From IMG/VR virus record IMGVR_UViG_3300021130_000224, positions 1 through 64,000 of that record: 64,000 bases of DNA; one strand, given 5' to 3'. Positions 49,663 through 62,200 of this stretch are shown piece after piece (the first letter of the stretch is position 1; each line of letters opens with the position of its first letter). The notes below the pieces were generated by a model, which worked only from the letters and a program-made list of their open reading frames with translations, searched no databases and was not told the DNA's origin. Origin of the DNA: a virus. The translations under genes and the position numbers were made by a program.

Positions 49663-52600
49663 ATGAAAAAGAAAGCAACATTACACCCATTTCTTAAAAT
49701 GGCAGGAGTTAAATCTGAAAAGGAACTATATGATAAGTATCCTACAGATGAGCACTTCTTTAAAGCTTATCCTCAAGCTAAATATGGAATGATGATGGCA
49801 CAAGATGGTGCAATGACATTACCCAATGCTAAACCAAATGTAGCATGGCAACCATCTGGTCAAGGATTAAGTCCTGCAGATAATGTGGCAGGTCTAAATG
49901 CTGCAGGTCCAATGCCACAACAGGGTGGATATCAAGCTGCTCAAGGTCCTGTATTTGAAGGACAAATGCCTGAACAAGAACAGCAAAAACAGGAACAACC
50001 TGAAGTCAAAGAAAATAAAAAGGGTAATAATAAAAATAAACTAAAAATAAGTGCAGGTAAAAAAACTTGGGACCCATTTGCAAAAGATAATGCATGGAAT
50101 ACAGGTAAAGGTGTTGCTACTACAGATGTAATAGCAGGTGGGCTTGCTATGACCGCAGGGGCAATACCTTTTCAGCCGGCCAAGAAAAATCAGGATATTT
50201 TACCACCAGCAATTACTACCGGCAATTATGGTTATGGTAGCCAGGCATCCTTTGAAAATGGTGGTAACATCTCTCCGACAAAAGCTCGTGAGATGCTACA
50301 CAATCCTCCTCATGGTAAACCTCTAAGCGAGAAACAACGTAAGTACTTTGGTGCAATAGCTTCTGGTTATGCAGATGATGGTGCTAAAATGGCAATAGGT
50401 CAGCTTGGTCAAATAGAGCATAAACTGAATGAACTAAAAAAAGTAGTTACTCCTGATTCAGAAATAGAACCATGGGTAGCAAGCAAAGTAACATTAGCTG
50501 CAGACTATCTAAATAATGTAGGTAACTACATGCAGTTTAACCCTGATGCACAACCTCAAGGTCAGCAACAAATGCAACAACCAGGTATGTACATGGGTGG
50601 TTATTTACGTGCAGATGGTGGCCCTATGATTACACATGTAAAACCTTCTCCGTATACTTACTACCGTCCAATGACAAAAACAAATCGTCAGAAGATGGAC
50701 ATGCCTGATTACATGCCTGGTCAAAGTACTCCTGATTTACCTTTTGCTGCTAATGGTATTAATATACCTGGAGTAGGAGGTTATCAGGCACCAGTTACAG
50801 ATCAAGAAAGGGAACAGTGGAATCAGTATCAATCTACAATGTCTCACCAACCCGGAACATATGTAAGAAACTGGCAGCACAATCAGGATTTCCAAAAACA
50901 AATGGCACAGCAAACTGGTTTTGATTACAATAGAGCCGGTGCAATACAAGCCGATATGCAAGCTCGTAGCCAACAGTATCCTGGCTCAGTAAGTGGTATA
51001 AAACCCGGTGCAACTGAAAACCAGAACTGGGGAGGTGATGCTAATTGGGTAGGTGATAGAGAAAGACAAAAGGCTTATGGTAAATATGAGTATTTGCATT
51101 ATGATCCTAAAGGTAATTTATATCCAGGAGAAGCTGGTCATAAAGAAGCAAGTTTTACTCCTATGACCAAAGAGCAAATGGGAAATTGGGAAAACTCTGC
51201 TTATACTAAAGGTCCTAATCAATGGGTAACTAATAATCAAGGTATTGGAATGAATGCTCCTCAATCTGAGATAGATAAACTTTATCAACCTGGAGCACAA
51301 GGTAGTGCTCCTTCAGCCGGAGGCTTTGGTTCAAATACTCCTGTAGCAAGTTCTACTCAACCTCGTACAAAAGCTTTTCCTACAATGGATCAAGCCAAAG
51401 CTGCTTATGCTAAAAAGAAAGAAGGTGTTGAAACAAAATGGAATGCTACTAGTGGAGAATATGAAGAAGTAGGTAAAGGAAGTAAAGCAGTTGCAAATAC
51501 CGATAATTCAGGCCCAGGTCAAGAAGCTTATTCAGTTGATGCCACAAGACGTACAGGAAAAGGTTCAGATGAAGCAAAATATGGTAAGCAAATGATACCT
51601 GGAATGTATCACCCTGACCACGATATGGAAATGCTTGATCAATATCCTCACAAGATGGGTGGTATGTACAAACCGTATTCCCATACATACACAATGGCTC
51701 AAGGTGGACCTATTCCATTTGCAAATGGTGGCAATACGGGTACAGATGTACATGTAGAAGATAGTAAATTTAAAATGCTTTCTCCGCATACAGCCGAAAT
51801 TGGAGGAGATTATCATTCTAATGGTGGTACAGATATACAAGCCAACGGACAAAAAGTAGAGGCAGAAAAAGGAGAAACCCTTCACATACAACCTGACGGA
51901 AGTACTATTGTTGGTGGTAATCTTATTTTTCCAGGTACCAATACTAAAATAAAAAATGTTTACAAAAAAATAGCTAAAAATTTGGAGGCACCTCTTGCTA
52001 AGATGCAAAAGAAAAATGATAAGATAAAAGATAAAGCTAGTTATTTTTTAAATGAATATGGTAAAGCTGGAGATGGTCCTACTAATCAATTCAGAGCCCC
52101 TGCTTTCAATTATGGTAAAGTACTTGCTGACATGAATGAGCAGAACCAAAGAAGCATAGAAGATAAACAACAAGAAATTGTAGCAATAAAAGGTAAGGTA
52201 ACTGATGTACAAAATAAAATGCTGGAACTTGGTGGGATGATTGATCCTGAACATGGTGCCAAAAAGGTATCTCAAATGTTTAAAGGTAAGGATCAATTTA
52301 CAGCAAAGTGGGGTACGAGAATGGCACAAAAAGGTATTACATTAAAACAAGGAGCAGTTGATACATTTGATCCTAATATGGACCCAGGTATTACAGGTGA
52401 GCAACCTAAGTCAACACCTTATGAATTTGACCCATCTAAATCAGGTGTTGTTCCTGAATCTGAACCTAAACATCCAGATTGGGCTTACAAGCCAGATGGA
52501 AGTAAGATGACTCCTGAAGAAATGCAGAAAAATCTTATGGATAGAAAAAAACCAGAAGGTAAAGGCAAAGGTAAAGGCATAAGAGAAAAGCATGTAATTA

Positions 52601-53415
52601 ATCCAAATGCAATTAGGGATATATTTGAACAAGCCGATCCTTATCAGTCAATGCAGGTACAACCCTACCTTGAGCCAGAGTATAACGTATCTTTCCAACA
52701 AAAGAAGAATGCTATACAATCTGCTTTTGCCCCGGCAATGAAAGCTGCTAAAACTTCTGGACAACAAGCAGCAATAGCTGCTCAGATGGCAGAACAACTT
52801 GGAGCAGTTGATAGTGAAGAGTTTAACTTTAATCAGCAGAATAGAGGTCAGATACTTGGAAGGAATCTTGGTGAGATGAGAGGTGTTCGTGATACAAACA
52901 TGAAACTTGGAATGGATGCTTATGAGAAAGGTTTAGGTGCAAAAGAAGCAGCACGTCAGATAAGAAGACATGGTGGTGAAAAAGTATTTTCTGACTGGAG
53001 AACTGTTGATGCCGAGAATAAAAGACTTGGTACATATGAAGATTTTGCAGGATGGTTCCAAGATCCTGCTACAAGAGATTATATAAGAACTCTTCCTCCT
53101 GAAAAATTAACTGAAGCTATTGCAAGTATTGTTGATCCTAATAAAAAGGAAATTGTCACTTCTACTGAAGAAGATGGACCAAAAGGTAAAAAGAAAAAGG
53201 TTCAGACAAAACAAGAAGAAGCATACTTTGGTACATATTTCCCAGGTATACAAAGAACATACTTTGGAGGTGGTGCAGTAGGTGGTGGAATGGGACATGG
53301 TGGTGGAGGTATGCATGGAATGCCAGGACATGCCGGCTCAATGGCCTCAAGGTATTCTCCGGGAGGTGATGCATCTTACTATGAAAAGAAAAAGAAGAAG
53401 AAAAAGACTACCTAA
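49663..53415 (+). CDS. Large cargo-type virion protein, 1250 aa
   Basis: Starts MKKKATLHPFLKMAGVKSEKELYDKYPT. It has a long Q/P/G-rich low-complexity N-terminus, a segment PPHGKPLSEKQRKYFGAIASGYADDGAKM (216-243), a set of GG-tags (MAQDGAM at 45, SFENGG at 196, YLRADGGPMI at 314, MAQGGPIPFANGG at 678), a beta domain around 700-760 with HSNGGTDIQANGQKVEAEKGE, helical coil 760-1100, and a Gly-rich, Lys-ending tail (GGGMGHGGGG...KKKKKKK). These fit injected head-cargo proteins of crAss-like phages. Confidence 0.7.
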   Translation: MKKKATLHPFLKMAGVKSEKELYDKYPTDEHFFKAYPQAKYGMMMAQDGAMTLPNAKPNVAWQPSGQGLSPADNVAGLNAAGPMPQQGGYQAAQGPVFEGQMPEQEQQKQEQPEVKENKKGNNKNKLKISAGKKTWDPFAKDNAWNTGKGVATTDVIAGGLAMTAGAIPFQPAKKNQDILPPAITTGNYGYGSQASFENGGNISPTKAREMLHNPPHGKPLSEKQRKYFGAIASGYADDGAKMAIGQLGQIEHKLNELKKVVTPDSEIEPWVASKVTLAADYLNNVGNYMQFNPDAQPQGQQQMQQPGMYMGGYLRADGGPMITHVKPSPYTYYRPMTKTNRQKMDMPDYMPGQSTPDLPFAANGINIPGVGGYQAPVTDQEREQWNQYQSTMSHQPGTYVRNWQHNQDFQKQMAQQTGFDYNRAGAIQADMQARSQQYPGSVSGIKPGATENQNWGGDANWVGDRERQKAYGKYEYLHYDPKGNLYPGEAGHKEASFTPMTKEQMGNWENSAYTKGPNQWVTNNQGIGMNAPQSEIDKLYQPGAQGSAPSAGGFGSNTPVASSTQPRTKAFPTMDQAKAAYAKKKEGVETKWNATSGEYEEVGKGSKAVANTDNSGPGQEAYSVDATRRTGKGSDEAKYGKQMIPGMYHPDHDMEMLDQYPHKMGGMYKPYSHTYTMAQGGPIPFANGGNTGTDVHVEDSKFKMLSPHTAEIGGDYHSNGGTDIQANGQKVEAEKGETLHIQPDGSTIVGGNLIFPGTNTKIKNVYKKIAKNLEAPLAKMQKKNDKIKDKASYFLNEYGKAGDGPTNQFRAPAFNYGKVLADMNEQNQRSIEDKQQEIVAIKGKVTDVQNKMLELGGMIDPEHGAKKVSQMFKGKDQFTAKWGTRMAQKGITLKQGAVDTFDPNMDPGITGEQPKSTPYEFDPSKSGVVPESEPKHPDWAYKPDGSKMTPEEMQKNLMDRKKPEGKGKGKGIREKHVINPNAIRDIFEQADPYQSMQVQPYLEPEYNVSFQQKKNAIQSAFAPAMKAAKTSGQQAAIAAQMAEQLGAVDSEEFNFNQQNRGQILGRNLGEMRGVRDTNMKLGMDAYEKGLGAKEAARQIRRHGGEKVFSDWRTVDAENKRLGTYEDFAGWFQDPATRDYIRTLPPEKLTEAIASIVDPNKKEIVTSTEEDGPKGKKKKVQTKQEEAYFGTYFPGIQRTYFGGGAVGGGMGHGGGGMHGMPGHAGSMASRYSPGGDASYYEKKKKKKKTT

Positions 53416-53477
53416 CCAAATCTGATAGTATTTATCTTTTGTAAACGTAAAACTAATCAGGAACATTAATTAACTTT

Positions 53478-53510
53478 ACGGAGCTAATCAGACAGGTTAG
53501 CTCCGTTTTA
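53478..53510 (+). terminator. Rho-independent terminator
   Basis: ACGGAGCTAA (53478-53487) and TTAGCTCCGT (53497-53506) form a perfect 10-bp stem with 9-nt loop, then TTTT. It separates the 1250-aa gene from the 899-aa gene. A near-consensus -7 (TATCTTTTG) lies before it at about 53451. Confidence 0.82.
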
Positions 53511-53523
53511 AAATATAAAAAAG

Positions 53524-56223
53524 ATGGCAAGTTATTTGTCAAAGCCTACTGAATATGCACCGTACCAACCTACAATTGATGCAGAGTTGTACGGAAAAAT
53601 GCTTATGAAGAAAGAAGCTGACTATCAAGAGGGAATCAAAAAAACTCAATCTGATATAAACTATCTTGGATCATTACCGGTAGGCAATGATGCAGATAGA
53701 CAATATCTGCAAGGTATTATACATGGCATTACTACTGAGATAAATAATAATGTAAATACCAACTGGTCAGATCAAAGTATCCAAAATATTACACATGATC
53801 ACATAAGCAAACTTGCCAACGATTATATTGTACAAACAGCTACAAAATCAGCTTTGCAATGGAAATCAGATAAACAAAAGGCAATAAAGAGTCAGGAAGA
53901 AAATGAAGGTAAGGATATTGCTAATCAGTACAATTTAGCTAAGACAAGTAATCCCTATTTGAATGCTGAAAAAGCAGGTACTGCTTATAAAGGTTCTTGG
54001 ATACCGTTTGTGGATATTAGTGAAGCTCGTACTAAAGTTGCAAAAGATGTACCAGTTGAAGAATGGACACAAAGCGATACAAAAGGTTTAGGTACTATGC
54101 AATATGCTGATATTGTAAACCAAAATTTTAAAGCAAGAAAACCTGATAAAATAAGAGATTCGCTTATTGGTTACATTGATACAAATCCTGGTGCTAAAAC
54201 ACAACTTGTTTTAGAGGCAGACTATGCATATAAAGATTACGATAAAGCAGCTACAGTAAATGAATTATATAATGCCAAGTTAAAAAACTTATCGCATTAT
54301 CAATTACAGTTAAATCAAAATAATAAAGATTTGACTTCTTTAGGTGATTTGAGCAATCCGGCTGTTGTTAAGAAAAGAGCTCAGTTAGAAAAAGAGCGTA
54401 AAATATTAGAAGGTAATTATAAAAAAGAGGCTTTAGATATTTACCAAAATGTAAATAATGAGGTTGAGTCAATTTGGGAAGATGAAAATAAACGAAGTGG
54501 TTTGTTCAATAATCTCTATAAAGAAAAATGGATACAGCAAGCTATAGATAATTATAGTTTCAATGATTCTCAAGGTATAACTATACAAGGACAAACAGCT
54601 TTCCAAAAACAAACGGCCTTTGCTCAAGGTAGCAGAGATCAACAAAAACTTGATTTAGAATTAAAAAAAGCTTTAGCTGAAAAAACAGCAAGCAAGGAAA
54701 ATGAATACGGTATAATAGTTCCTCAAGGTATTGCTTCAGATAAAGCAAACAGTTCATACGCAAAAGCAACTGATATAGTTCAGAAAAAAGATGAGCAGAT
54801 AAGTAGAAACTCGTTGAATTTATTATACAATGTATTTAGTGTAAATGGTGGTTTTGAAGGTTTAGAAAAAGATTATGATGGTAAAACTATTAAAATAACT
54901 AGACCGTATACTGCAGTCAATGTACCTGGAGTAGGTATACAAAATTTACCAACTCAGGTTTTTCTTGTAGGAGGTGAATACACTGACTCAAAAGGTAAAA
55001 AACGTACCTATGATGGTATGTTAAATCAGTTTATAAACTCTTACAGAAACGGCGAATACAAAAACACAAATAAATTAAGTGCTCAAGGTGGGGCTTTTAC
55101 AATAGGAGATGCTAACATAAAAGATATCCAAAAAATATCAGAAGATTTATACAACCAAGCAGATAAAAAACATCTTATTGCCACTACAGAAAAAGAAGTT
55201 TATAAAAAATTAAATATTCCAAATTTAGTCGATAACTTAAATAGTAATCCTATAAATGGAGTAAGTGGCAAGGATCTCATAAAGTATAATAGTTTACCCC
55301 AAAGTATTTTAGATGACTATCACGAGGCTTATGAAAAAGGCGTATATGACCCTAAAGATAGAAGTGAATATGAACTTAAAAATAAACTAAAAGAACAGGT
55401 TTCAAAATCATTAATAGAATATGGTTTAGATCCAAGCAAAATTTACAATATTAAGTATGCAAAAAGTGGTATTATAAAAGAAATAAAAGATAAAACAAAA
55501 GATGCAGCAGTTGAATTAAATAGAGCTTTTGAACAAAAAAATCTTATAACTACTCCCTTGATTAGAGAATGGACTGGCGATAAAGATGAGTTACATAAAT
55601 TAAGTAGGGAAGATGTACAAAATTCAAGAGCAAGAGCTATAAAAACTTTTGCACAAACTTTTGTAAGTCAACCTGGAGCAGATGCCAAATTAATAGGAGA
55701 TGCCCAAAAAATTGTTAGTTTTTATGAAGATAAACAAAAAGGTAAAGTAGATGATTATCCTACTTTACATTATACTCAAGATCCTGATACCAAAGAATAT
55801 ATTTTGACTGTAGAAAAAGGTGGTGAACAGGTTAACTTACCTGTAAAACAAGATCAGGCAAAACTATGGAAATGGGATCCTACTATAGGTGAAGTCAGTG
55901 ATCTTGAACAAACAATAAGATGGAATAGATATGGCTCAACTATTCCTACAAATCCTTCAAGTGGTAAACCGGAAGTAATGAGTTTTGAGAATGCAAGACA
56001 CATCGGTACATTAGGAAATAAGGAATTAAGATACCATGTTGTTCCAAGAAATAGTTATAGTGGTGAAACAGAATATACTGTTTATTTTTATGACAAGGAA
56101 GTAGATAGTTCAAAAGAACCTGAAGTAAAAGTACAACCTGTACCAGATAATGATTTGAACAGATTGGGACAATCTATTGAATTACACAAAGAACAAATTC
56201 AACAACAAAACAAAAGAAAATAA
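53524..56223 (+). CDS. Large virion protein, 899 aa, helical
   Basis: MASYLSKPTEYAPYQPTIDAELYGKMLMKKEADYQEGIKKTQSDINYL... The N-terminal segment recalls crAss-like cargo proteins. The body is mostly coiled coil with repeated Lys/Glu helices; there are no Cys clusters or hydrophobic segments. Ends in a basic HKEQIQQQNKRK tail. It overlaps no gene and is followed 2 bp later by the giant ORF. Confidence 0.65.
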   Translation: MASYLSKPTEYAPYQPTIDAELYGKMLMKKEADYQEGIKKTQSDINYLGSLPVGNDADRQYLQGIIHGITTEINNNVNTNWSDQSIQNITHDHISKLANDYIVQTATKSALQWKSDKQKAIKSQEENEGKDIANQYNLAKTSNPYLNAEKAGTAYKGSWIPFVDISEARTKVAKDVPVEEWTQSDTKGLGTMQYADIVNQNFKARKPDKIRDSLIGYIDTNPGAKTQLVLEADYAYKDYDKAATVNELYNAKLKNLSHYQLQLNQNNKDLTSLGDLSNPAVVKKRAQLEKERKILEGNYKKEALDIYQNVNNEVESIWEDENKRSGLFNNLYKEKWIQQAIDNYSFNDSQGITIQGQTAFQKQTAFAQGSRDQQKLDLELKKALAEKTASKENEYGIIVPQGIASDKANSSYAKATDIVQKKDEQISRNSLNLLYNVFSVNGGFEGLEKDYDGKTIKITRPYTAVNVPGVGIQNLPTQVFLVGGEYTDSKGKKRTYDGMLNQFINSYRNGEYKNTNKLSAQGGAFTIGDANIKDIQKISEDLYNQADKKHLIATTEKEVYKKLNIPNLVDNLNSNPINGVSGKDLIKYNSLPQSILDDYHEAYEKGVYDPKDRSEYELKNKLKEQVSKSLIEYGLDPSKIYNIKYAKSGIIKEIKDKTKDAAVELNRAFEQKNLITTPLIREWTGDKDELHKLSREDVQNSRARAIKTFAQTFVSQPGADAKLIGDAQKIVSFYEDKQKGKVDDYPTLHYTQDPDTKEYILTVEKGGEQVNLPVKQDQAKLWKWDPTIGEVSDLEQTIRWNRYGSTIPTNPSSGKPEVMSFENARHIGTLGNKELRYHVVPRNSYSGETEYTVYFYDKEVDSSKEPEVKVQPVPDNDLNRLGQSIELHKEQIQQQNKRK

Positions 56224-56225
56224 TT

Positions 56226-59200
56226 ATGCCAGGTACAGATCAGTTTGGATTTCCAACTTTGCCTAATATGGATAATTCTCAGAAAGATGCAAATCAAACA
56301 CTTTCTGAAAACCAAAATAATGTAGTAAACCCTGCGTTTGTCTTACCTTCTCTTACAAGGGAGTCAAAAAACTTGATACCGAATAAAAGTTCTGCAAGTG
56401 GGGTTTTTGATGACATAATGAAAACTGCAGAAACCCTTACAAGTAAAGGGCCTTCATTAACTGAGCTTACTACTAAAACTGCACAGGATGTTCCAAAAGA
56501 ATACCGTACAGGTAAATTTCCTATGTATTATGGTCCAGAAACTGAAGATTTTTATGGTAAGTCTCAGGGTACCGGAGAAAAGTTATTGTATGGTGTAGGC
56601 AGAGGTATATCTTCAGGTTCACGAGCATTTCTTCAATCTACAGTAGGACTGGTAAATGACATAGCATCTGTATCTACTGGTGGAAGCTTTACTGACAATA
56701 ACTTAAACAAATGGTTTGATACATGGCAAAAAGCAGATGATCTTGATATGCCTCTGTATCAAACAAAAGAAGAAAGAGATAGATCAGGTTGGGATCCAAG
56801 AGGTTGGGTAACTGGTAATAATGTTGCTCACTTTATAGAAAGTTTGGGCTTTATGGCAGGTATGGCAGGTGGTGCATATGTTACTGCCGGTGCTGGAGAA
56901 TTTGCCATAGGGGCAAGAGTAACTGGATCCATAATGGCAGCATATGATGAAGCTATTGCTAGTTTCTCAGAATTAGCTGCTAAACAAGCTATATTAGTAG
57001 GAGTAGAGGATGGCGAAGTTGTAGCAAAGGCTTTGTCTCAACAGTTAATGAATGATGTAAAAGCTATTCAAGCAGAAGCTACAAGCGGTGCAGTAAAGCT
57101 TGATAAAGTAAATAAACTACTCAATGCAAGTAAAGCTGACCTTGATGCAAAATATGCAGCAAAGTTATTAGGTGCAGAAAAAATAAAGCAAACTATTTAT
57201 GGTGGTATAGGTAATTTAGGTATAGCATCTTCAGCAGGTTTTGAGGCAAAAGAACAGTTCAAACAGAACTACATTGACTCAATGCGTGAAAGAGGTTTTG
57301 AACTAACACCTGAAGAACTTCAAAAGCTTGAAGGTGTTTCTACAAGTGTTGCAAGATGGACAGCTACTGTTACAGGTGCACTGGGAGCTATTTCTTTTGG
57401 TCATGCATTTAAAGGAATTGTTGCAAAAGGAGAAGCCGAAACAGCAGTAAGAGAAGAAATAAATAATCTTGTAAACAAAGAAATACTTACTTCTGAAGAA
57501 ATAGCTGCAAATAAAATAGCTAAAACTGCTACAGGGCCTCATATAGAAGGTAAAACAGAATACGTTGATCCTACACAAGCAACAAAGAAAGCAGATAACT
57601 TTATAGGAAAGGTTACTCAGAGTGCACGTAGAGTAGGTAAAGTTGCTGGACAAAATATTGGAAAAATATATGATCCATTTGGTGCTATTACAATGGCTGA
57701 GTTTTCAATGGTGTCACCTGCTATAGAAAACTATTTTTCAAAGCAATACCAAACAGGTGATGCTGACGTATGGGCAGATGCAATAGGTCCTAATCTTGAA
57801 AGAGTATTTGGTACAAAAGAAGGCATAGGAGAACTTATATCAGGTGGCCTTGCAAGTGGATTTTTCCAGGTGGGTGAAAACATAAAAACATCTGGAAAAA
57901 GGAAGAGTGCAACGGAAGCTGCAGCAAATGGAATGAATAAAACTTACATGGGCACTTACCTTAAAGATCTTACTCAGTCCATCAAGGTAGGTAGAGCATT
58001 TGATGAAGAAGAAAAAGATGCTATAATGTCCGGTGACAAAAAGAAACAGTATGACTCAAGAATGTCAAAACTGTTTGCATACATGTTACCAAGAGTAAAG
58101 CATGGTAAGTTAGAATACATTAAATCCGATATAAGAGGTTATCGTGAGCTTCTTGCTACTGATGAGGGCCGTAAACAATTACGTGCAAGTGGAGAATTGC
58201 CGGCAGAAGGTGATCTGGTAAAACAAGCAGAAGAGCTTAATCAACATCTTAATAAGATAGAAGCTTATGCTGAGAATGCAGATAAGACTTATAAAGCTCT
58301 TCGTTTAAACCATGGTTCCGACCCAAGATTTAAAGATGAAGTTTTTGAAAAGTTGTTATATGCTTCTTCAATGATTGATAACGCATCCGAAAGAATCGTT
58401 AATATTTCAAAAGAACTTGATACCAATAAAGATATTACTCCTCAGATAAGAACTCAACTTGTTGAACTTCAAAAGTTAATGAGCAGACCTCTTACTGCAG
58501 AAGAATCATTTGAACTTCTTAAAAATCTTGGTGAATCAAGAGAAGAAATTATTAATAAACTTTCAGGTAGAAAGAATATTAGTGATCTTAGAAATAAGAT
58601 AGTTTCTAACATAAAAGGTTTAAGTATTAATGAGACTAAGCAACAAGAGCTTATTGGTAAGATGGGTGATATGCTTAAATTAACCAATAGTAAAACTGGT
58701 TATTTAAAAGATTATCAGACAATGATACTTAACCCTGAAATGGCTCATGATTTTAGTAGGAACAGCTTACCTGGTTTCCATGAAGAAATGCCCATGGGTA
58801 AAGGAGAAGGAGAAGAAGGTGGTCCGGAGAAACTTACAAAGACCATAAAAGTAAAACATGCAGGTAGTCCTTTTATACTAGGATCAGATGGTAAAAAGAT
58901 ATTTACCCCTTCTGACCTTGAGGTAGGTGAGGAGTATATAGGTGGTGTAAGAGAACTTTATGATGAATATAAAGGTGAGCCTACCAAAATGAAAAACTTC
59001 CCTAAATTCAGATTAGAAGGGGAGGTTGAAAAAGAAAGACAGACAAGTAAAGGTATTCTTAAAGAAAAGAAGATATTAATAAGTGTACCAGTAGGAGAGA
59101 ATGGTGATAGAAGATACATGGAAATTGATCCCAAAGTATTTGAAAAGTATAAACTTACAAAACTTAAAGATCTTCAAAAAAATGAAGAGGCAATGTTCTA

Positions 59201-62200
59201 TGTAAATCATGCAAATGATGTATTTACATATGAATTTCAGAAAGGTAACTCTGATGCAATAAAAGATGGCATTATAACTTTTGATAAGGATAAAAATGTT
59301 TTAGCCTTCCGTTACAGAAGCAATGATGGCAAGGTAAGAGATCATGTTATTGATTTACAAAGAGCACTTGAAGAAGACAGACTAAAGTTTAAAGACAGTA
59401 AAAAAGAAATAAGTAAAGAAGAATATGATAGAATTAAAAACTATCGTGATCCTAACTATACAATGAAAGCTGCTCGTCAAATAGAAATAATTGATGAAGC
59501 TACTAAAGAGTACAGAACAGAACTGGAAGAAGTTAAAGGTAGAATAAAAGAACGTGAAGATTTGCTTGGTCAACTTCAGGATACCATTGCTGGTATTCAG
59601 GAGAAAATGAAAAAACAAGGTACTACTAAAAAATCTTTAACTCAGTACACAAAAGAACTTGTGTACATGCAGGAATTACATGATTCTTTACATGATGACC
59701 TTGAGCCATTGCTTGCAAGAAGGGAAGAACTGCAATCTCATTCTGACATAGTAGAAGGTTTAAAAAGTAATATACTTAACCATCCTAACGGTGTTGAGTT
59801 TATTGAATACTTGAAAAAATCTCAAGAGAACATAAAAGCTGAGAAAGAGAAAAACGATACTGCAATTGAGCATCTGAAAGGTCTTATTTCAAAAGCAAAA
59901 GATTTTATTGTCACTCTGAAAGATTCATTACTCAAGAGAATAGCAAAGTTTGAAGCAAGGTATCCGAGTGAAACACCAGGACGTATAGGAGAAATGTCTC
60001 AAAGTGAAGCTAATACTTTGTTGACAATACTAAGAGCTAATGAGTATGATTTCCCTAAAAAACAAGGTATTACCTATGACGATAGTTCTCTTTGGAAAGA
60101 AGAACAAATAGGTACTCAGAATCCATCAAGGTTGACAGAGCAAACAAGAGCACTTAAAGAGTTCTTAGAAACAAACAGAGACTTCTTTAAAGATCGAGAT
60201 GAAATACTAAAGGATACTAATATACTTGATGTTAAAGAAAATGAAATAGAAGCTAATGAAAAAGCTATTGCTGAATTATTAGCTGATAATAAGGAACTTG
60301 AAAAAGTCTTTAATATTCTCGACAAGATAACTAAACAGTTTGAAGAAGAGTATAAGAGATGGAAAGAAGATGTTGTACTTACTCAAGCATACCGGGAATC
60401 ACCAAGTGCACAAAGGGTTCTTAGAGAAATGCAAGCAGCAATGAATGCAAACTCTTTACCTATTGTCCCTACATCTTTACTTGATAAAGCTGTAAGGGCC
60501 GTGTTAAGAAAAATACCGTTTTTTAAAATGAAGGGTTTACAACGAAATCCTTTTGCTGATAGTATTATAGTTGATAGTACAAATAAAAATACTTCTTTTT
60601 ATCAGCAACACAATAACTGGCCTGATAGAGAAAGAGATTTTACAGCTAATCTTACTAAATGGTCATTTAAGTTAAATGGCAGTAAGTTTGGTTTAGGTAG
60701 TGCTATAGAGCCTGATAATGTAAAGGTAATGGTAGTTAATACCGGCAACCAATCTGCTTTTGGTTTTGAAGGTTTTGTACCTGAGAGTTATCAGAGTTAT
60801 GATAAATCAGAAACTATTTTCAACAAAGGAGAAAATAGAGATAACTCAAGAGCACAGGTAGCACTTGTTTATACATATCAAGATGAATCAGGTAGGACAT
60901 TTACTATAGATAAAGATGGTAATCTTTTATCTGAAATAAAACCGGGTGCAGAACAACATGATTTTGACAACATGGTGTTTACCTACCTTGATCACTCAAA
61001 CCTTAAAAGAACAGGTGCATATAGAGCAGGAGAGAGTAAATTTTATGATGCTGAAAGTTTTAGTCAAGATGAACTAAATGCTATTCAAGCAAGTGCTACA
61101 TCAATGCGTAAAAAGCTTCTTGATCTAAATGGTCAATTGTTGCTTGATTTTGATGTAATGGGAGGTTTTATTAATAAACCTAAAGAACTGGATGAGGAAA
61201 TTTCTGATGGTACGGAAGGTGATGAAGAACCAAAGAAGAAGCCGGTAATTAACAGAAGTGTTACAGAAGTAGGTTTAATGTCTGATTCAGATCTAAGTAA
61301 GCCAAATATTCTTGCTGTAGCAACTGACGTAGATCCTGAAAACAATAAAGTAGCCAGAGTAGATGGAGAACTTATACCTACTGCTTTACCATTTTTAAGA
61401 TTGAAATCTGGTAAACCGGTAATACTTACAACTAATAGGTTTACAAAAGAGCAGGCTGAGAACATTTATAATGTTCTGAAAAAGATTGCTAATTCAATGT
61501 TCAGAGCATATGGTAAATCAGAAGGTTCTGCTGAAGAAGGTGCAGTTGATAGATTGAGAAATGTTTCTACTGGTAAAGAAATAAGTGCTATGTGGAGATA
61601 CCTTTCTACAATATCTTATTTCCGTAGACCAGAAGAAGGAGAGACTCTTGACAGAAATCAATTCTACCTTGATGGAAAAGGTAATATTGTAATGGGTAAA
61701 ACGTCATGGAAATTTGATCCTAAGACACTTAATGATCCCGAAGTAAAAGAAAAGATAATTACAATTATTGCCGGCTCTGACAAAATACCAGGCCTATTCC
61801 ATAATGTGGATAGTCTTTCTTTACGTGAAAGAGGTACTGAACCTTTTGAAGAATACATTGTTGATGATAATGGTAATGTAAAAGAGGTTAGAACCTGGGA
61901 AACTTTAAATCATTGGTATCTATCAGATAAATATCCTGATGGTACGGCAAGAAATAAATCAGAGAATGATAATAACATTCCTGTGACTATCAATGCAAAT
62001 GTACCTTCTTCTACCGGTGATGTTGCCATAGAAGGTCGTTACATTAAGGTAAGAGGTATTGGTGAAGAATACAAGCCTAAGATAAAGGAAAAGAAAACAG
62101 AACAGACTCACCCGAGTGCTGCACCCAAGCCAAAGGCTCCTGAACCTCAATCTGCTCAAGGTAAAACTGAACCAATAGAAGAGTTTTCTTTTGAACTAAA

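Noticed and set aside
53440-53460. Promoter box TATCTTTTG before the 899-aa gene
   Set aside because: One base too long for TAnnTTTG, lies before the terminator and has no -33; left as near-match only.
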